DNA of 64,000 nucleotides. Source: Ceratobasidium sp. AG-K (Eukaryota > Basidiomycota > Agaricomycetes > Cantharellales > Ceratobasidiaceae). The stretch spans positions 2,170,001 to 2,234,000 of the forward strand of contig JAWNGF010000006.1 in the NCBI GenBank assembly GCA_037039685.1, in the 5' to 3' direction. Below the pieces are notes generated by a model. It was not told the origin of the DNA. It did no database searches and saw nothing but the letters and a program-made list of their open reading frames with translations. This document shows positions 43,801 through 56,004 of this stretch, piece by piece. A program made the position numbers and the translations under genes. The stretch's first letter is position 1. Each line of letters starts with the position of its first letter.

Positions 43801-46241
43801 AGGCGGACTGAATACCCTATCAGGGAAGACAGTGTTCCAACGGCATTCGGTGATTCCCCAAGCTCGCGGCTGACACGTTGAGCCAAGGATATTGCTGAGA
43901 TTCGGCGTGGCTCTGTACAATAGATTCGGCAAGCGAGGCCACGAGAGAGCTGATCCTCCATTATATATGCGGGGAGTTGAGTTGACTTTCCGCAACCGGT
44001 TTCCCCACTGAGTACGAGCACTTGGTGAACTTGTAAACTTTCGGTAATCTGAGTTCTAAACGATGCAATAGGCAACTCATTCCTCTGTGGTATGTATAAG
44101 TATCGTTTCAGCGTGATAAAACAATAACGTGCCGTCTTTAACATATCCTGATAAGCAGATGATGCCCTCCTTATTTCGTAATCCTCCCTCAGGCCCGGAA
44201 TTTCTTTGAGTGGCCCGAGAGGCCGAGAGCTAGGGATGGCACCCTGGTCGGCTGAGGCCAATGTTTTTGTCTGCTGCGTGGTCTACACATAATAGATTGG
44301 CTTTGGACTCAAAGGTAGCAGTGAAGGTTCCCCACACCTTGTAGGTTCCAGGCGGTGCAAGCTTTGGCTCCACGATGGTTCTAAGGTCTGACCACACTCG
44401 CCTGTTCGTCTCGTCCTCCTTGTTCTTGCGTTGTACTTCAAGTTCTTTCCACAAGTCCTGCGCGCTGGGTGGGAGCGAGCGAATACCACTAGGTTGAACT
44501 GGAACTACAGTAGAACGAAGTCCCGCGAAACCGGCTCGAACGGGGGACGAAAGAGAATGAAGCGCCCAGAGTGCGGCATAATGTTCAGCTTGGGCAAGAG
44601 TGGGGCATGCATCTGGAATGATCCACTCTTGTCCAACCTTTATGCGCCATCGTATTTGGACTGCAGCACGAGCAACTCGAGTGATCCCACCGATGGGCCG
44701 ATACAAGATCATGGCGGAGCGGTCCAATTTGGCGACGTAATCTTTTAGCAAAGACTTGGGAGTGGCTCCGTTCCAGTTCTTTGGAAATTCGAGTTCGTAC
44801 ACTCGAACGACTTCCCCAGCAGTGGTAGTGACTTCTGTGGGCATCTCATCTAGCATGTGCCCAAAGAATCCCCCTTCATCATCGGAGTGTTGGTCGATGG
44901 CGTCCATTTCGCCGGTTGGATCTACAAGTTCAGAAGGTGTGATAGCAGGGGGTTCTTCTATCTTGTTGGCGCCGGAATCCGTGCCCACTTGCCGAGTGTT
45001 AGCTGGAGGAGTAGCAGTGAGCTTAGGTGTATGTAGTGTTCGTTTCAATTCCTCAGCCTCAGCCTTCCGTCGAAGCTCCTGAAAAGTGTACTCGGCGTGC
45101 TTTTCAGTGAACCCGTAGTCTGAGGCTAAGGCTCGTAGCTTGAAATCCAATTTCTGGACCTGTGGGTCGTTTGGGTCCGGCTTGAAGCCTCTGGGTTTGC
45201 CAAATTTGAGCATGTGTTGTGCGACTTTGATACGAGCCCATTTGGTATTTACGTCGACGTCCAGGTCATCCTCGTCTTCAGAGTCGGAATCTGGAACAGC
45301 GGCAGTGGCCGGTCGCGTGGGCGTAGAATTTCCGAGCGCGGCGGGAGCAGGGGCGGGGACCGGAACTGGTTGAGGTTTATCCACGATTTCGGTTGCCCCA
45401 TTCGTCAAAAGACCATCTGATGCTCCATTATTGAGTCCTGGTGACACGGAAATGAATCGTAAACCACCAATCGCCCTTGTGAGGATAAATAAAACCAACG
45501 GTTATCAAAATCTAACTCGTGTTCTTCACAGTTAAAGTACAGCTGAGGTCCAATAGAGTGTCGGTTTATCCAAACGAAGAGAAGAAAAGCGACACGTACC
45601 CATTCGATAGCCGTATCAAGGTCGACGTCGGGAATGGATTTCAGGCATTCCTGAACTCGCTCCTCTGAGAATCCAAGCCCTCGTAGCGTTCCGTAAGTTG
45701 CAGCCAGCCGGGGAAGGGCCTTGTCTTCGGGTTCCTGGAGAACTGTATATTATGTTGGCGTGTTAGCTTGAGTTGGACCGAGAAGAGCGATGCCTACGTT
45801 TTGGTGTGAGCTCTGGGACCTTGGCCATGCCAAGTATGCGATCTCTTATGCTAGGGTCAATACTAAGTAAAGGCAAATATTTAGACATTCGATTATCTTG
45901 TTCAAGTGCCTGCCACCAAGTGGTTAAGGATGGGTTACCGACGCGTTATACATGGAAGCTCTCACCTTGATCGATCTCAATGCCTCCCTTTCCGCCTTTG
46001 CTTGTTGTTGGTCTACCAATAACTGCAATGATTCGATTTCTGCACGGTCAGGGTCATACTCGTCCAGTTGCTGCTGACTCTTCTTAGTAGTCTCGGGTTC
46101 CTTGTTAATCTCTGATTTTCCATTTCCGGTGACCTCTACAGCAGGTTCTTCCACGGCTTTCTCTACAACCTTCTTTGCTATCGAGGTGGTCGCTATAGGC
46201 CGGGCAATAGGTTTGAGGCTCGCCTTTTTCTTTTTGGCCAT
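40847..46241 (-). CDS. DEAH-box RNA helicase, DHX29/DHX57/YLR419W-like
   Basis: A large, intron-rich gene of about 1,400-1,500 residues. The N-terminus is Lys-rich ([15 protein letters not shown]) with a charged stretch ([18 protein letters not shown]). A UBA-like segment follows ([18 protein letters not shown], about 45650), then an acidic linker ([14 protein letters not shown]) and a dsRNA-binding-like region ([11 protein letters not shown].., about 44720). The helicase core has motif [10 protein letters not shown] (about 43990), Ia [24 protein letters not shown] (about 43605), [18 protein letters not shown], then [26 protein letters not shown] and [14 protein letters not shown] (about 42470). 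The C-terminal HA2/OB part ends at ..FGKPKSKAG. Such helicases unwind structured 5' leaders during translation initiation (family knowledge). Exon joins between 41000 and 42350 are less certain. Confidence 0.85.
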
Positions 46242-46486
46242 AGTTTACAAATCAATAAAGAGTACCTGAGTACTCAAGTTAGGCTTTATCGTATAATTCG
46301 AGGAGGATATTCGACTTTGGATTTTCAAGATGGTGGTTGCCCATGACAAAGGCAAACCTACTTTAGCCACTGCATTACGTAATGGCCCCACTTGTAAAAA
46401 CTTTAATGAATTCCATACTCAAGGCGACGTCAACGCTTTCAAACCATGCGAGAGCACTTCACTAATTCATTTATTCTCTCGTTTCC

Positions 46487-48749
46487 CTAAAACTCTGCTT
46501 GAGCTGCGGCACGGTCGGCCAAACTGCCCCTCGCTGCCCACTCCATCTTCTCCCCAGGAGCCAGTCCAGCCTGAACAACCGGCACTCCATCCCCTTTAGG
46601 AGCTCCCCATGCACCTCCGCCCGGAGTATGTATCACGATATGATCGCCCTTGCCCATCAACACTGTGGCCTTGCCTCCAATATTAATCATCCGCGGCTTG
46701 GGAGGTGCTTCATCCTTAACTTCGAGTTCAGGCAAATCGAATTCCTCGCGTGGCTGCTTGATCCAAATGTTTTGTCCACATGCACCTGGTCCGCCACCTT
46801 CCATGCCGTATGGGTGAAGGACTCGGCGCTAGAAAATCGCAGGTAAGATATCTATAAGACGGGCATGCCAGCGCTCCATACCTCGGATAGAATTGAAACC
46901 TGCATCTCATGTAAGAACTCAATATCCCTAATCACACCATCCCCACCCATGTACTCCCCGACCCCTCCAGATCCCTTGCGCAAGGAGAATTCATGCAGAA
47001 GCACGGGGTAGCGTCGTTCCAGGATTTCGACGTCACCAATGCGCGTGTTGGTGATATGAGTATGAATACCGGATGTTCCGTGCCACCCTGGTCCAGCCCC
47101 AGAGCCCCCAGCAATCGTCTGTGTTTTAAGAACTTATAAGCGGCTAGAATGGAGGATGATGGTTAAGTATACCTCGTAATAGCCCCATCCTTGGGTTACT
47201 TTCCCGTCTTTGTCCTTACCGCCCGTTCCGAATGTCAAGTTACTATGAATATGATTAAATGCGCCAAGGTCTCAAATATTACCTAGTAATACGCACTTGG
47301 TACATCCTTGGCTTGCTGCACACGCGCTAAATGCCTTCAGTACCACATCCACAATTCTCTGCGATGTTAATACGTTTCCAGCACAAACCGCTGCAGTACG
47401 GGACGGGTGCAAGAAGCAAAGTTCCGGGATCTTGACTACGATACGACAATCATTCATACGTGCACACCCTTCAACATTATACAGACTTACTTTCGATCGG
47501 GACCAAACAACCAGCATTGAGCGGGATATCTGCGTTCAACATGGAGCGCATGCAATATATCACCGCGCTGTGTACAACCGATATTGGGGCGTTGAGGTTT
47601 CCTCGAATTTCTGGTCCAGTGCCTTCGAAGTCAAATATAGCGCTGCCAGATTCCTCGTTAATTTCGATACGAAGGTTCAACTATGTTTTGTTTTAGCAAA
47701 GGTGGTGAGTGGAAAGTAGGGCAACGAACGGGCGAGCCATCATCGAGACAATCCCCCGCCCCGAGTTTATTGCCATGTTCTTTGGCAAAGTCTCGAAGTA
47801 GATTGCGCACCGACTGTTCCGCATTATTCCGAATGTGGAGCATGTACTCGTGAACAGTCGCGAGACCGTACTCTTTGATCACTTTGCTGGGAATCAGTAA
47901 ACACATGGAGTCGCTTTGCATCGGCCTCACAAGCATGGATAAGTTGAATTCCCTTGTGGTTCGCCGCGATTTGCTACTTCCAATCCCATGGTTAATATTA
48001 TTAAGCCAACACATCATTTATATGACCCACCGCTTTGAGATCGCTCTCGACGTCTCGAATATTTCTACATCCCGAACTACCGGGATACCTCGCAGGCTTC
48101 TCACACATCAACACCCTCAGGCCCTCCGAATCATAGACACCCTCGTTTACAATCTTGAAACTTGTGATTTCCGCGCCTTCGTCGAATATCGAAACAGAGG
48201 TGGGTGGCATACTACCTGGTAGAATACCGCCTACGTCGGCGTGGTGCCCACGAGAAGCTGTGAAGAATATGATTCGTTTGGAGTCGGGATCGAAGACAGG
48301 AGAAATGATCGTAATGTCTGGAAGATGTCTAGACGCGGTTAGTTTCTTGGAGGTGCGAGGTTAGATTATGCTTACGAGCCTCCCGCACTAGGCGAGTTGG
48401 CCATAAACACGTCTCCTTCTTTGATATTCTTTCCGTGCACCTTCATCTGGTATTTGACTGCGCTAAACACCAGTCGCAAGGTAAATTCAGAACACTTGGC
48501 AGTGCGTTAAGGATCGACTTACAAGCTCATTGCTCCTAAATGGATTGGGATAAAAGGCGCATTCGCAACAAGGTCTCCATCAGGAGCGAAGAGTGCACAC
48601 GAGAAGTCGAGTCGCTCCTTGATGTTTGTGCTTATGGCAGTTTGCTGTAACATTCGGCCCATAGCTTCTGCTACACCCATGAACCGGTTAGCAAAGAGAG
48701 TAAGGGTAATTGGATCTGGCCCATTGTTTTTCGAGTCAGAGTTGGACAT
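46487..48749 (-). CDS. 5-oxoprolinase, hydantoinase B half
   Basis: Minus-strand gene from [19 protein letters not shown]. Conserved blocks in order: [198 protein letters not shown] and [14 protein letters not shown], ending [11 protein letters not shown]. This is a full B domain of about 620 residues with its own ATG, where other eukaryotes have it fused behind the A domain. It lies 6.9 kb from the A half on the opposite strand. The helicase and the small secreted protein lie between. Confidence 0.88.
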
Positions 48750-49220
48750 GGTTGAGGTATGGGGAATGCCTCGCCGAGTCCAATTGATCACGAGTCAGAG
48801 ATGAACCCAATATGATGTAATCAGTGTCTCTCCTCCGATTCGAACGTCACTGATCAATAAGGGGGAGTGTGCATCAGTAAAAGTAGTTATAGCGGGACCG
48901 ACACTCTCCCTTTATGCAACCGATGAATCAGTAGGGCACCTATCATACGCAATTAGACAGATTTATATGAACAAGTGTATCCCATCGACGTGAAGGGGCA
49001 TTATTTGCTATCCTCCGCCGGAGAATACCAGTGGGGTTGGTATAACGAAAGTTTCACACGGCGGATAATGTTGGGCAGCTGCTCGGAACAGTGTTGGTCC
49101 ACAGGATGTTCTTTGCACGTCTACCCATTTCGTCCCCCCAACACAACGAACTCACGCAACGCCTTGTCGATAGTTTTAACCAGTTAAAATTTCGAGCTAC
49201 CAAAAACATGACTAGGACCC
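48750..49220. other. Intergenic; promoter of the hydantoinase B half
   Basis: 470 bp between the B-half ATG and the stop of the complex I subunit gene. If the inversion idea is right, the distal breakpoint lies in or near this stretch. No gene is seen. Confidence 0.45.
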
Positions 49221-49560
49221 CTAGTTTTCTGGATCGTCGTATCCTGTCACAGGTAGCCTTGCTCGCTTCGGCACTGCATATCAGGATTAGGACCATAATT
49301 ATTTATGTTAGCAGTCAAACTCACAAGGATAAGTAGTAGGGACTCTCTCGTCAGGAACCCATCCAAAGAACCTCTTCCGTATGGGTGGGACGACGACTGC
49401 TGCCAGAGGTCCGCAAGCACCAATTCCCAGGGACCACACGATCGTCGGATTTTCATGCGCTTGCCGTTGCTTTCGAAGACAATTTATTAGTTTAGCATGA
49501 CGCGGTACGTTAAGCAAGGGTACATACCAGGTAGCGAAGACCGTTCGTGACAAAAGACAT
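49221..49560 (-). CDS. NADH:ubiquinone oxidoreductase 9.5 kDa subunit (complex I accessory)
   Basis: A three-exon gene too short to stand out. Exon 1 is MSFVTNGLRYL (ATG at 49560), then an intron of about 64 nt. Exon 2 reads QRQAHENPTIVWSLGIGACG and PLAAVVVPPIRKRFFGWVPD. A strong intron follows with donor GTGAGT, branch TGCTAAC and acceptor GCAG (about 49269-49322). Exon 3 gives LPKRARLPVTGYDDPEN and stop. The PPIRKRFF core and the TGYDD end match the fungal NUO9.5 / NDUFA3-like inner-membrane subunit (family knowledge). One transmembrane helix is expected (VWSLGIGACGPLAAVVV). Length is about 76 residues. Confidence 0.8.
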
Positions 49561-49719
49561 TTTATGTATGGGCGGTGCGAGATTGGTTGAGGACACAGAA
49601 CGTGATCTTCCTAATTAGGGTCCAGACCCTGAACGTGACAAACCACGAGCTCAACGGGCCTCTGACTAACTCAGTTGGCTCGAGTTGGAACGGAATTTCT
49701 GTTCTAATAAGTGAGTAAA

Positions 49720-50210
49720 GGCGACAATAGACAATGTGAGCTTAATATTTGCTTTGGTTGAATTTGTGAACAGGGCATCGCCTCATGCAAAGATAAAGGA
49801 GTAGACATATCTTTATTTGACTTCTGGGTGGTGGGTTGAAGCCATCCAACGTCCATTCAAGTGGCCCTGATGTACCGAGAATGCTCTATATGTCTCAGTG
49901 GTAGATCCGCGTTAGCGAAGCGTATATGGACTCGAGCCGACCCGGTCCAGGCCTTGCTGCTGACAATTCGCGCCCATGAGGCTTTGATGCTCACTGTTTT
50001 TTTTTCTTCGCTTGATAGCAATCAGCTTTTCCCGCAAGGACGTTTGTCACCATCATTCGGAGTAGTACACCCCCAATTTGGTCCTCACGTATGTCGCCCT
50101 TCTGGTTACTGGTTAGGACGGGTAGACTGTAGCTCATGTAAATAAGTGCCAACAGTGTCTTCACTCGCTTCTCCGCGTCCTCACCTCCGGTATTATTAAT
50201 AAACAAATAA
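49720..50210. repeat. Duplicated flank, copy 1
   Basis: This matches 51830-52330 in pieces and in the same orientation: TTTGCTTTGGTTGAATTTGTG vs TTTGCTTTGGCTGAGCTTGTG; GGAGTAGACATAT vs GGAATAGACACAT; and at the right end GTCTTCACTCGCTTCTC vs GTCTTCACTGACTTCTC. The two copies bracket the membrane-protein gene at 50333-51777. Confidence 0.6.
49885..49950 (+). repeat. Possible tRNA-derived (SINE-like) head
   Basis: TCTCAGTGGTAGATC resembles the D-arm/A-box consensus of a tRNA, and GGACTCGAGCC about 40 bp later resembles a weak B box. The acceptor stem is not convincing. It could be a SINE head, a decayed tRNA or chance. Confidence 0.25.
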
Positions 50211-50332
50211 TTGAACGAAAATATGGATATATAGAAACCTCCGAATCATGTATGCGAAGTTACCTATGTGCATAACACTGACAACCATGCATATATTCCA
50301 ACCTCTGAAAGCCCTCCATGCATACACTCGTC

Positions 50333-51777
50333 TCAGTGCCTGTTCGCCTCCCCCGTCGTCTTTCCGTCCATTTCTGGAGAGGACTTGGTGATAGTACCTA
50401 GGGTAGTCAACTCAAATCCTGGCTCGCACCTGGTGCTCTCGGGATCAAGCTCGGCTGCCTCACGACGCTGTTTCTGACGTAGTCTTCTTAGGTAGATTCC
50501 TCCTCCCAGTAAATGGAGGAATACCACTACGGTCAACACGGATGCCAGAATGGGAACGATAGGAGTCTCTTTGAGAGGTTTATCACTATTGGACTACGTT
50601 ATTAATTGATTGTTTCATTGAGGGAGTACGTACGTTTTCCGACCCTGGGATCCGAACACTGTGAGTGAGTTTAAGCCAAAAGTAGAGGTTTCAAGTGTCT
50701 GTCGATTCATCAAGGAGATCGAGTGCCTTTTGTTGGGATCAAGGCCAGTCATGTAGAACATAACGATGTTACCCACGACTACTTCCGAGGAAGCGTTGTA
50801 GTTATAATATCCACTATCAAGCGACTGTCGTGGGAAGAAGAAAATATTAGTCTCCGATAGGTAGTAGTGGCAGTAGTCACTTGCAATAGTATATCTGTAA
50901 TCCAGATGATAAGTAAATGAAAAAATTCCTGGGAGTATACTTACTGTGAAACCTTCCAACCAAGCGGCCCCTCAACTAGCACCGCATCCCCGTAGAACTC
51001 AAGTGAGACCAAGGCCATTCCATCCTGAGTTTGATGATGTGGAGCCAAGGTTGGGGTTGAAGGTATCGACTGGTTGTTAATCTCTGACCAGGAGCCCGAG
51101 TAACCAAGCGAGGAATTGCGGCTGTCATAGACATTCTTGTCCGCCTCGCTGAACATTATCATTAACCATATGAACGCACATCACGCCGGAGGGTCGCTTA
51201 CCCTGATAGTGACTGCAATGTGACTAGTGCTTTGTCGAATGCGAATCCAGTGTCGGGCGAGCCGCCCGGGTTCGGTTTGAGCAACATAATGTGTTCTCCT
51301 TGCGTTAAGTCCAGGAAAGATGCAAGGAGCGGACCGTTAGGGGAAGTTGAGGGCTGCTTGACCTCATCGATCGTAGTATCATAGGTACAGCTTGCTTCAC
51401 CATACAAATAGATGGCACTCCCTACGACGTGTGTTAGCTGTGCGTTGTCATAGGGGCCTTTGTTCATACCGGAAAATTTCAAGTAGATGCTAGATCGGTC
51501 ACTCCATGTTACGTGCGACGAGTTCCCCAGCAGTGTCTCTCCTATTTGGAACCCTAACCGTATTATGAGCTTTCTTGCACACGGTTACCTAGCTATAAGA
51601 ACTTACCGGACACCGAGTCGTATGTAGCCCACGAGGAGTTTGCGGCACCGTCCACTAGAGCATCGATCAGGCCATTTTCAGAGCGGAGCCTGAGTCCATT
51701 GACGCACCGTACGGCTGGTAGACAATGATAGGACTGGAGTCCTCAATAGTCAGGTTCCAAGCGAGGCTAGTCGACAT
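50333..51777 (-). CDS. Single-pass membrane protein with outer beta-rich domain; apparent frameshift in exon 1
   Basis: The minus-strand model has about five exons. Exon 1 starts MSTSLAWNLTIEDSSPIIVY (ATG at 51777). Then comes a region that only continues in another frame (NGLIDALVDGAANSSWATYD, about 51620-51680). Later exons give SAIYLYGEASCTYDTTIDEV, LASFLDLTQGEHIMLL, SLEFYGDAVLVEG and YYNYNASSEVVVGNIVMFYM. Near the end is one transmembrane helix (PILASVLTVVVFLHLLGGGIYL), basic residues (RRLRQKQRR) and a hydrophilic tail. This layout, two jelly-roll-like outer modules and one helix, is common in agaricomycete surface proteins of unknown role. No signal peptide is obvious. The frame break near 51690 may be a real mutation or a base error. 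Confidence 0.6.
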
Positions 51778-53495
51778 TCTACAACAAGATTGTGCTCTGA
51801 GTAACTTGGGCTAGAACGGAACGGCTGCATATGAGTTCAAGCAGACAATAGTTAGCTTGAGACTAATGTTTGCTTTGGCTGAGCTTGTGGATATCGTATC
51901 GCCTCGCAAAAGAGAAAGGAATAGACACATCACAAACACATTTGGCTTTAGAGTTGAAAGCTGCAAGCTCTTCACAGCTCATTTTGCTCGTCTCGGTGCA
52001 TAGCGTATGACCGAGACCCCTAGTGGTATAACCCTGTTGATCGCATCAATCCCAGTTTAAGGCAAGCCGTCTGGCCTCGCCATCAGAATCTTGGAGAGTT
52101 ACAGACTTGTGGCCCTGGATGCTCGCTCACACATCCAAGTATGTAGCAATCGTATTGCATTCTTGGGTCACGCTATAGCAATACAATGCTGGCATGTCGC
52201 TTGCATCGATTATCTTCATGGTTTCAGTTCACTAGTTGAATACCGACTGAGACTGAATTGCAGCCTCAATGCCTGGCGAAGCGCCGAGTCTTCACTGACT
52301 TCTCTGTATCCTCACCACTCATATTTTCTCGAAACATATCAGATATGTCAGGTACGCTAGGCTGTGCAATATTAGTATAGGTTGGGATGTGATTGTGGTT
52401 AAAATTGGTCGCGCTAAGGTACGATCCTGCTAACGTTGAGTAACCGCAGGGTATCAGCATCGTGATTGACCACCCAAATGCCTGGCATATGCCAAATAAC
52501 CTAGTTCACGTGATATTAAGCATACACGGAGAGATTTAATGTAAGGGTGCGTGGAGCGTGTATCTTTCATTGCAAACCACCGCGATGCGGAGAATATACA
52601 GGCTGTTAGCTACAAGTAGGGAGGGGAGAGGAACATCAAATATAGTCACCCACATCACATGAAGAGCTACCTACTTACTCACATCGAATATGGGTGTTTC
52701 TTATCTCTCCTATCTTGTGGCTCACTTATAATCGCGCATATACCTAAGTATGGTATGAATCGGGGGGAGGACTGCCCTAACGTTATAACGGGAACAGGCG
52801 CTGAGGCATGAGGTCCAGGGCCAGTCCAAGTGATATTATCGAAGTACACATCGAGGGTTGGCTGTGCATGGAGATGTTTACGGTGCTATTCTGCACTTGA
52901 TCATGAGTAACAGGACCAGGAAAAGAAGGTCACGTATGCCACCTCGGTCTTTGTTCGGACCCAGTGAAACCTCGCAGCCATAGAGAGATGGTATTCCAAG
53001 GCTTACGCAGCACATAGGCGACCTTTTGCAAACATGAATGGCGGCGGTGCCGGGTGTTTCGCGACTGCAGCTGGAAATAATTATACTGAGTTGGGTAAAA
53101 TGTCCGTGTAAAGGGCTCTAGCCAACCTCGCCCAGAAGACTGTGGAAATTGGTCAAGCATAAATTCGGGCGCCAATGCAATGCACAGAAAATTGGGTTCG
53201 CACTGGTGCGTGTGATAGTTTGAAGGGTATAACCACGCTTAGAGGTTCGCGCATGGGCAGCAGTGGACAAGTTTGGGTATGGCCTGACAAAGGATGCGCA
53301 ACTTGTGACACCCTCAAATTGCCGTGACAAACTGAGCGTTATAGTCACTAGCGGCTAGCCCCATAAGATTAGATACCAAATTTCATGAGTGGGTAGGCAA
53401 TCGATCAGGATATATGCGCGTTCATCCAACGGTCCGTACATGTCAAGCAACCCATAGCTCGCAAAAAGCCTAAAATAACCCATTCCGCAAGGGTA
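51778..53495. other. Long intergenic region with duplicated flank copy 2
   Basis: The left third is the promoter side of the membrane-protein gene and carries copy 2 of the duplicated flank. The rest, to the stop of Nog2 at 53496, has only short open frames (for example 52930-53348, minus) without recognisable content. Confidence 0.45.
51830..52330. repeat. Duplicated flank, copy 2
   Basis: It matches 49720-50210 in the same orientation over several blocks separated by small indels. It lies directly before the start of the membrane-protein gene. Confidence 0.6.
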
Positions 53496-56004
53496 TTACC
53501 TTCGTTTCGCACCCCGACCACCTCTTGCCGCCTTCAGCTGCAAAGATCCTAATGGGTTCCTGGTACCCGGTGCTTTGGGAATCTTTCGGTCCCTGTTCTT
53601 ATTTTTGACATTGGCAGTAGTGAAGAAATTCGTCGCTTTTTTCTGGGGGGTTAAAATAGGGTTAGGGCGTGTTACGGTACGATCCGGCAGAACGCTAACC
53701 TTGTTCGTTGTCATGCGAGCCTCTTTCTTCCTGACGGGGGTATCGGAGTCGCCCTCGTCTGTCAGCTCGCGCGCTGGGGCTAAATCGCATGGTGGCGTGA
53801 GAGATGAGGAGGTACATGATGACTGGTGAACATACCTTTTCCTTTCTTCTTGGAACTACTGGGTGCAGGGTGCTCAGGTTCCGGGTCACTCGCCTCGGAC
53901 TCCGATTCAGCAGCACCGGGAGCGGCAGGGAACACGTCCTCCCATGCAAGTTCTCCGTCGCTCTCATCGTCACCCTCTTCTTCCTCGCTGGTTCCCTCCT
54001 CTTCCTCTTCCTCCCCTTCAGTAACCTCGCTCTGTTCATCTCCCTCCTCTTTTCCCTCCCCAATCTTCATCTTCTCCTCTTCTTTCTCCACCGGGCCCTT
54101 GACATCCGCGTCCTCTCCCTCGAACGAATTCCTAACCACGATCGCCCGAACCTTTTGCTCCACACCCGGCACACCCGCCCTCTCTCCCATCCTACCCTCC
54201 TTGACGGGCTTCTCCGGATCCTCAGGCGGCCTCACGAAAAACGGAATCTTGCCCCGAATCCAGTCATTCAACACCATCTTGGAAACCGTCTCCCGATCCG
54301 GTTCACCACCCTTAAGCAGCTTTCCCGACTTGCGCGCGAGCGTCTCCAGGAACACCTCGGGGTCCCAGCGCGGCTCGTGCTTTTCTCCTTGTACTGGCTG
54401 GCTAATATCGGGTAGGTGGACGTCGTATGTCCGTTCGAGGTATACTGTTCGGACGCGTTGCATGAGGGCGGGGATGTGTTCGGATGGGGTAGCGAGGTTT
54501 TCGACGCGTACGACTCCTTTGAGGACTGTGTCGGTTTGGGAGTCTTTGGCCGAGACGGGGACGATGCCCGGGCAGTCGATGAGGTAGATTCGGCGCATGA
54601 GAGTGATGTATTGCCAGACCTTGATGTGATAAAATTAATATATGCACTGATCAAGCTGGTACTGATGTTTGGCGCGTGAGCTCACCTTGGTCTCGCCAGG
54701 AATGGGAGCCACTTTGCATACTCGTCCCTTTTTGAGGCAGTTGATGACTGAAGATTTGCCGACATTTGGGTATCCAATGAATCCGACAGAGATTTGCTTC
54801 TTGTCGGAGTGGAGAGTTGAGAATTGACGGAGGAGTTGGATTAGGGAGCCTAGGTATGCCATGAGCAAGTGATGGGGAAGAGACGAGGTGTTCATACCTT
54901 TGCCGAATGAATGGGTAAGACTAGCATGGAATGCGAGTGTAGGATACGTTTTGGAAAGGAGAGAGACGTAACGAGCCTGTATGTACGAGTGAGCAAATAC
55001 ATACGAACGAGATGATCTTTGGACCTACCGTTACCCAGGTTGGAACGAGATCGCATTTATTGAGCAATAACACGACCTGCTTGTGGGATTTTTCCTTGCG
55101 CAAGTACTCCGTTACAGACCTTAATATGGAGTCAGGGCCAGTATACGGTATTCAACTCTCGACTACTCACTTGCACAACGTACCCAATGGGTCTCTCGCA
55201 TCGAGTACGTGAATAACCACATCGCTGCTATCCAGCACTTTGTACAGCTCTCCGTAAATTCGCCTCGATGTACCCTTGGCATAGATCGGCTCATGGTATA
55301 CGCCATGGGTGTCTGCCTCCGCCTCGACGTCTGCCTCGATATATGGGATAGTAGCCAAGAGTGGCAGCTCGGATGCTTCGGCCGTTCCTTCTGCAGGGCC
55401 GTCGGCGGTTGCAACAGCGAGGTCCTGGAAGGATGAAATCGCTGCATCGAGGCGAGGACGCTTTCGCTGAGCTTTGGGACCAAAGGTGTCTCCGAAAGGC
55501 TCGGTGTCGACAATTTGTGGGCGCTAAGCGAATGAAATTAGCCCCAGCGAGCAGATCGAGAAATATGAGACATACTTTGGTCCCTTTTGCCGCATCATCA
55601 AGTAGCGCCATGGGCAGCTTGTTCCTCTTTAACAACACCGAGTATGGATCATCTTTCTTTGTCGCCAATGACGTCCTAAAGTGATCCAATGCATTCTGCG
55701 AAATTACTCTCGTATTGCCTAACACCACGTTAACTCTCATTCGCTTCGGTCAGGCTCCGCACTCACCAAACCATCTCCTATCTGGCTGCACCCTTCCAGG
55801 TTTTGTCTCATCCTCTCCTTTCTGGAATGCAGCGGCCTTGATAATCTTGCCGTCCCTATCACGAACGGCCTTGCCGCCGTTGAGCATCTTGACCCTCGCT
55901 GCAGACTTGGCATCGCGATAAAAGTTTTCTCCCTTGACTCGCTTGAGGGTGAGCTTCTTTTCGCCGCCCGTACTGGGAGCTTTTTTGGTTTTAGTTGGGG
56001 CCAT
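53496..56004 (-). CDS. NOG2: Nucleolar GTPase Nog2 (circularly permuted, 60S assembly)
   Basis: This GTPase acts in late nuclear maturation of the large ribosomal subunit (family knowledge). The start is [17 protein letters not shown], then [20 protein letters not shown]. The GTPase motifs come in permuted order: G4 [13 protein letters not shown] (about 55030-55090), then [15 protein letters not shown] (G1, about 54770) and DCPGIVPVS (G3, about 54570). Before G4 lies the family block [18 protein letters not shown] and [11 protein letters not shown]. The C-terminal half is very acidic ([20 protein letters not shown]) and then basic ([14 protein letters not shown] at the end). About 720 residues with about nine introns. 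Long open frames on the plus strand at 53804-54587 are shadows of the acidic repeats. Confidence 0.92.

Larger units (their letters stand above)
49561..50332. other. Intergenic region with duplicated flank and tRNA-like sequence
   Basis: It contains the promoter of the complex I gene (left), one copy of a duplicated flank (49720-50210) and a tRNA-like head (about 49885-49950). No protein gene is supported. Confidence 0.45.

Noticed and set aside
46330..46599. 90-codon plus-strand open frame between the helicase and hydantoinase B starts/stops
   Set aside because: It mainly overlaps the antisense of the last B-half exon and shows no motif.
53804..54587. Two long plus-strand open frames (204 and 254 codons) opposite Nog2
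   Set aside because: They are shadows of the acidic, repetitive C-terminal coding region of Nog2 on the minus strand; they have no start context, domain or splice pattern of their own.
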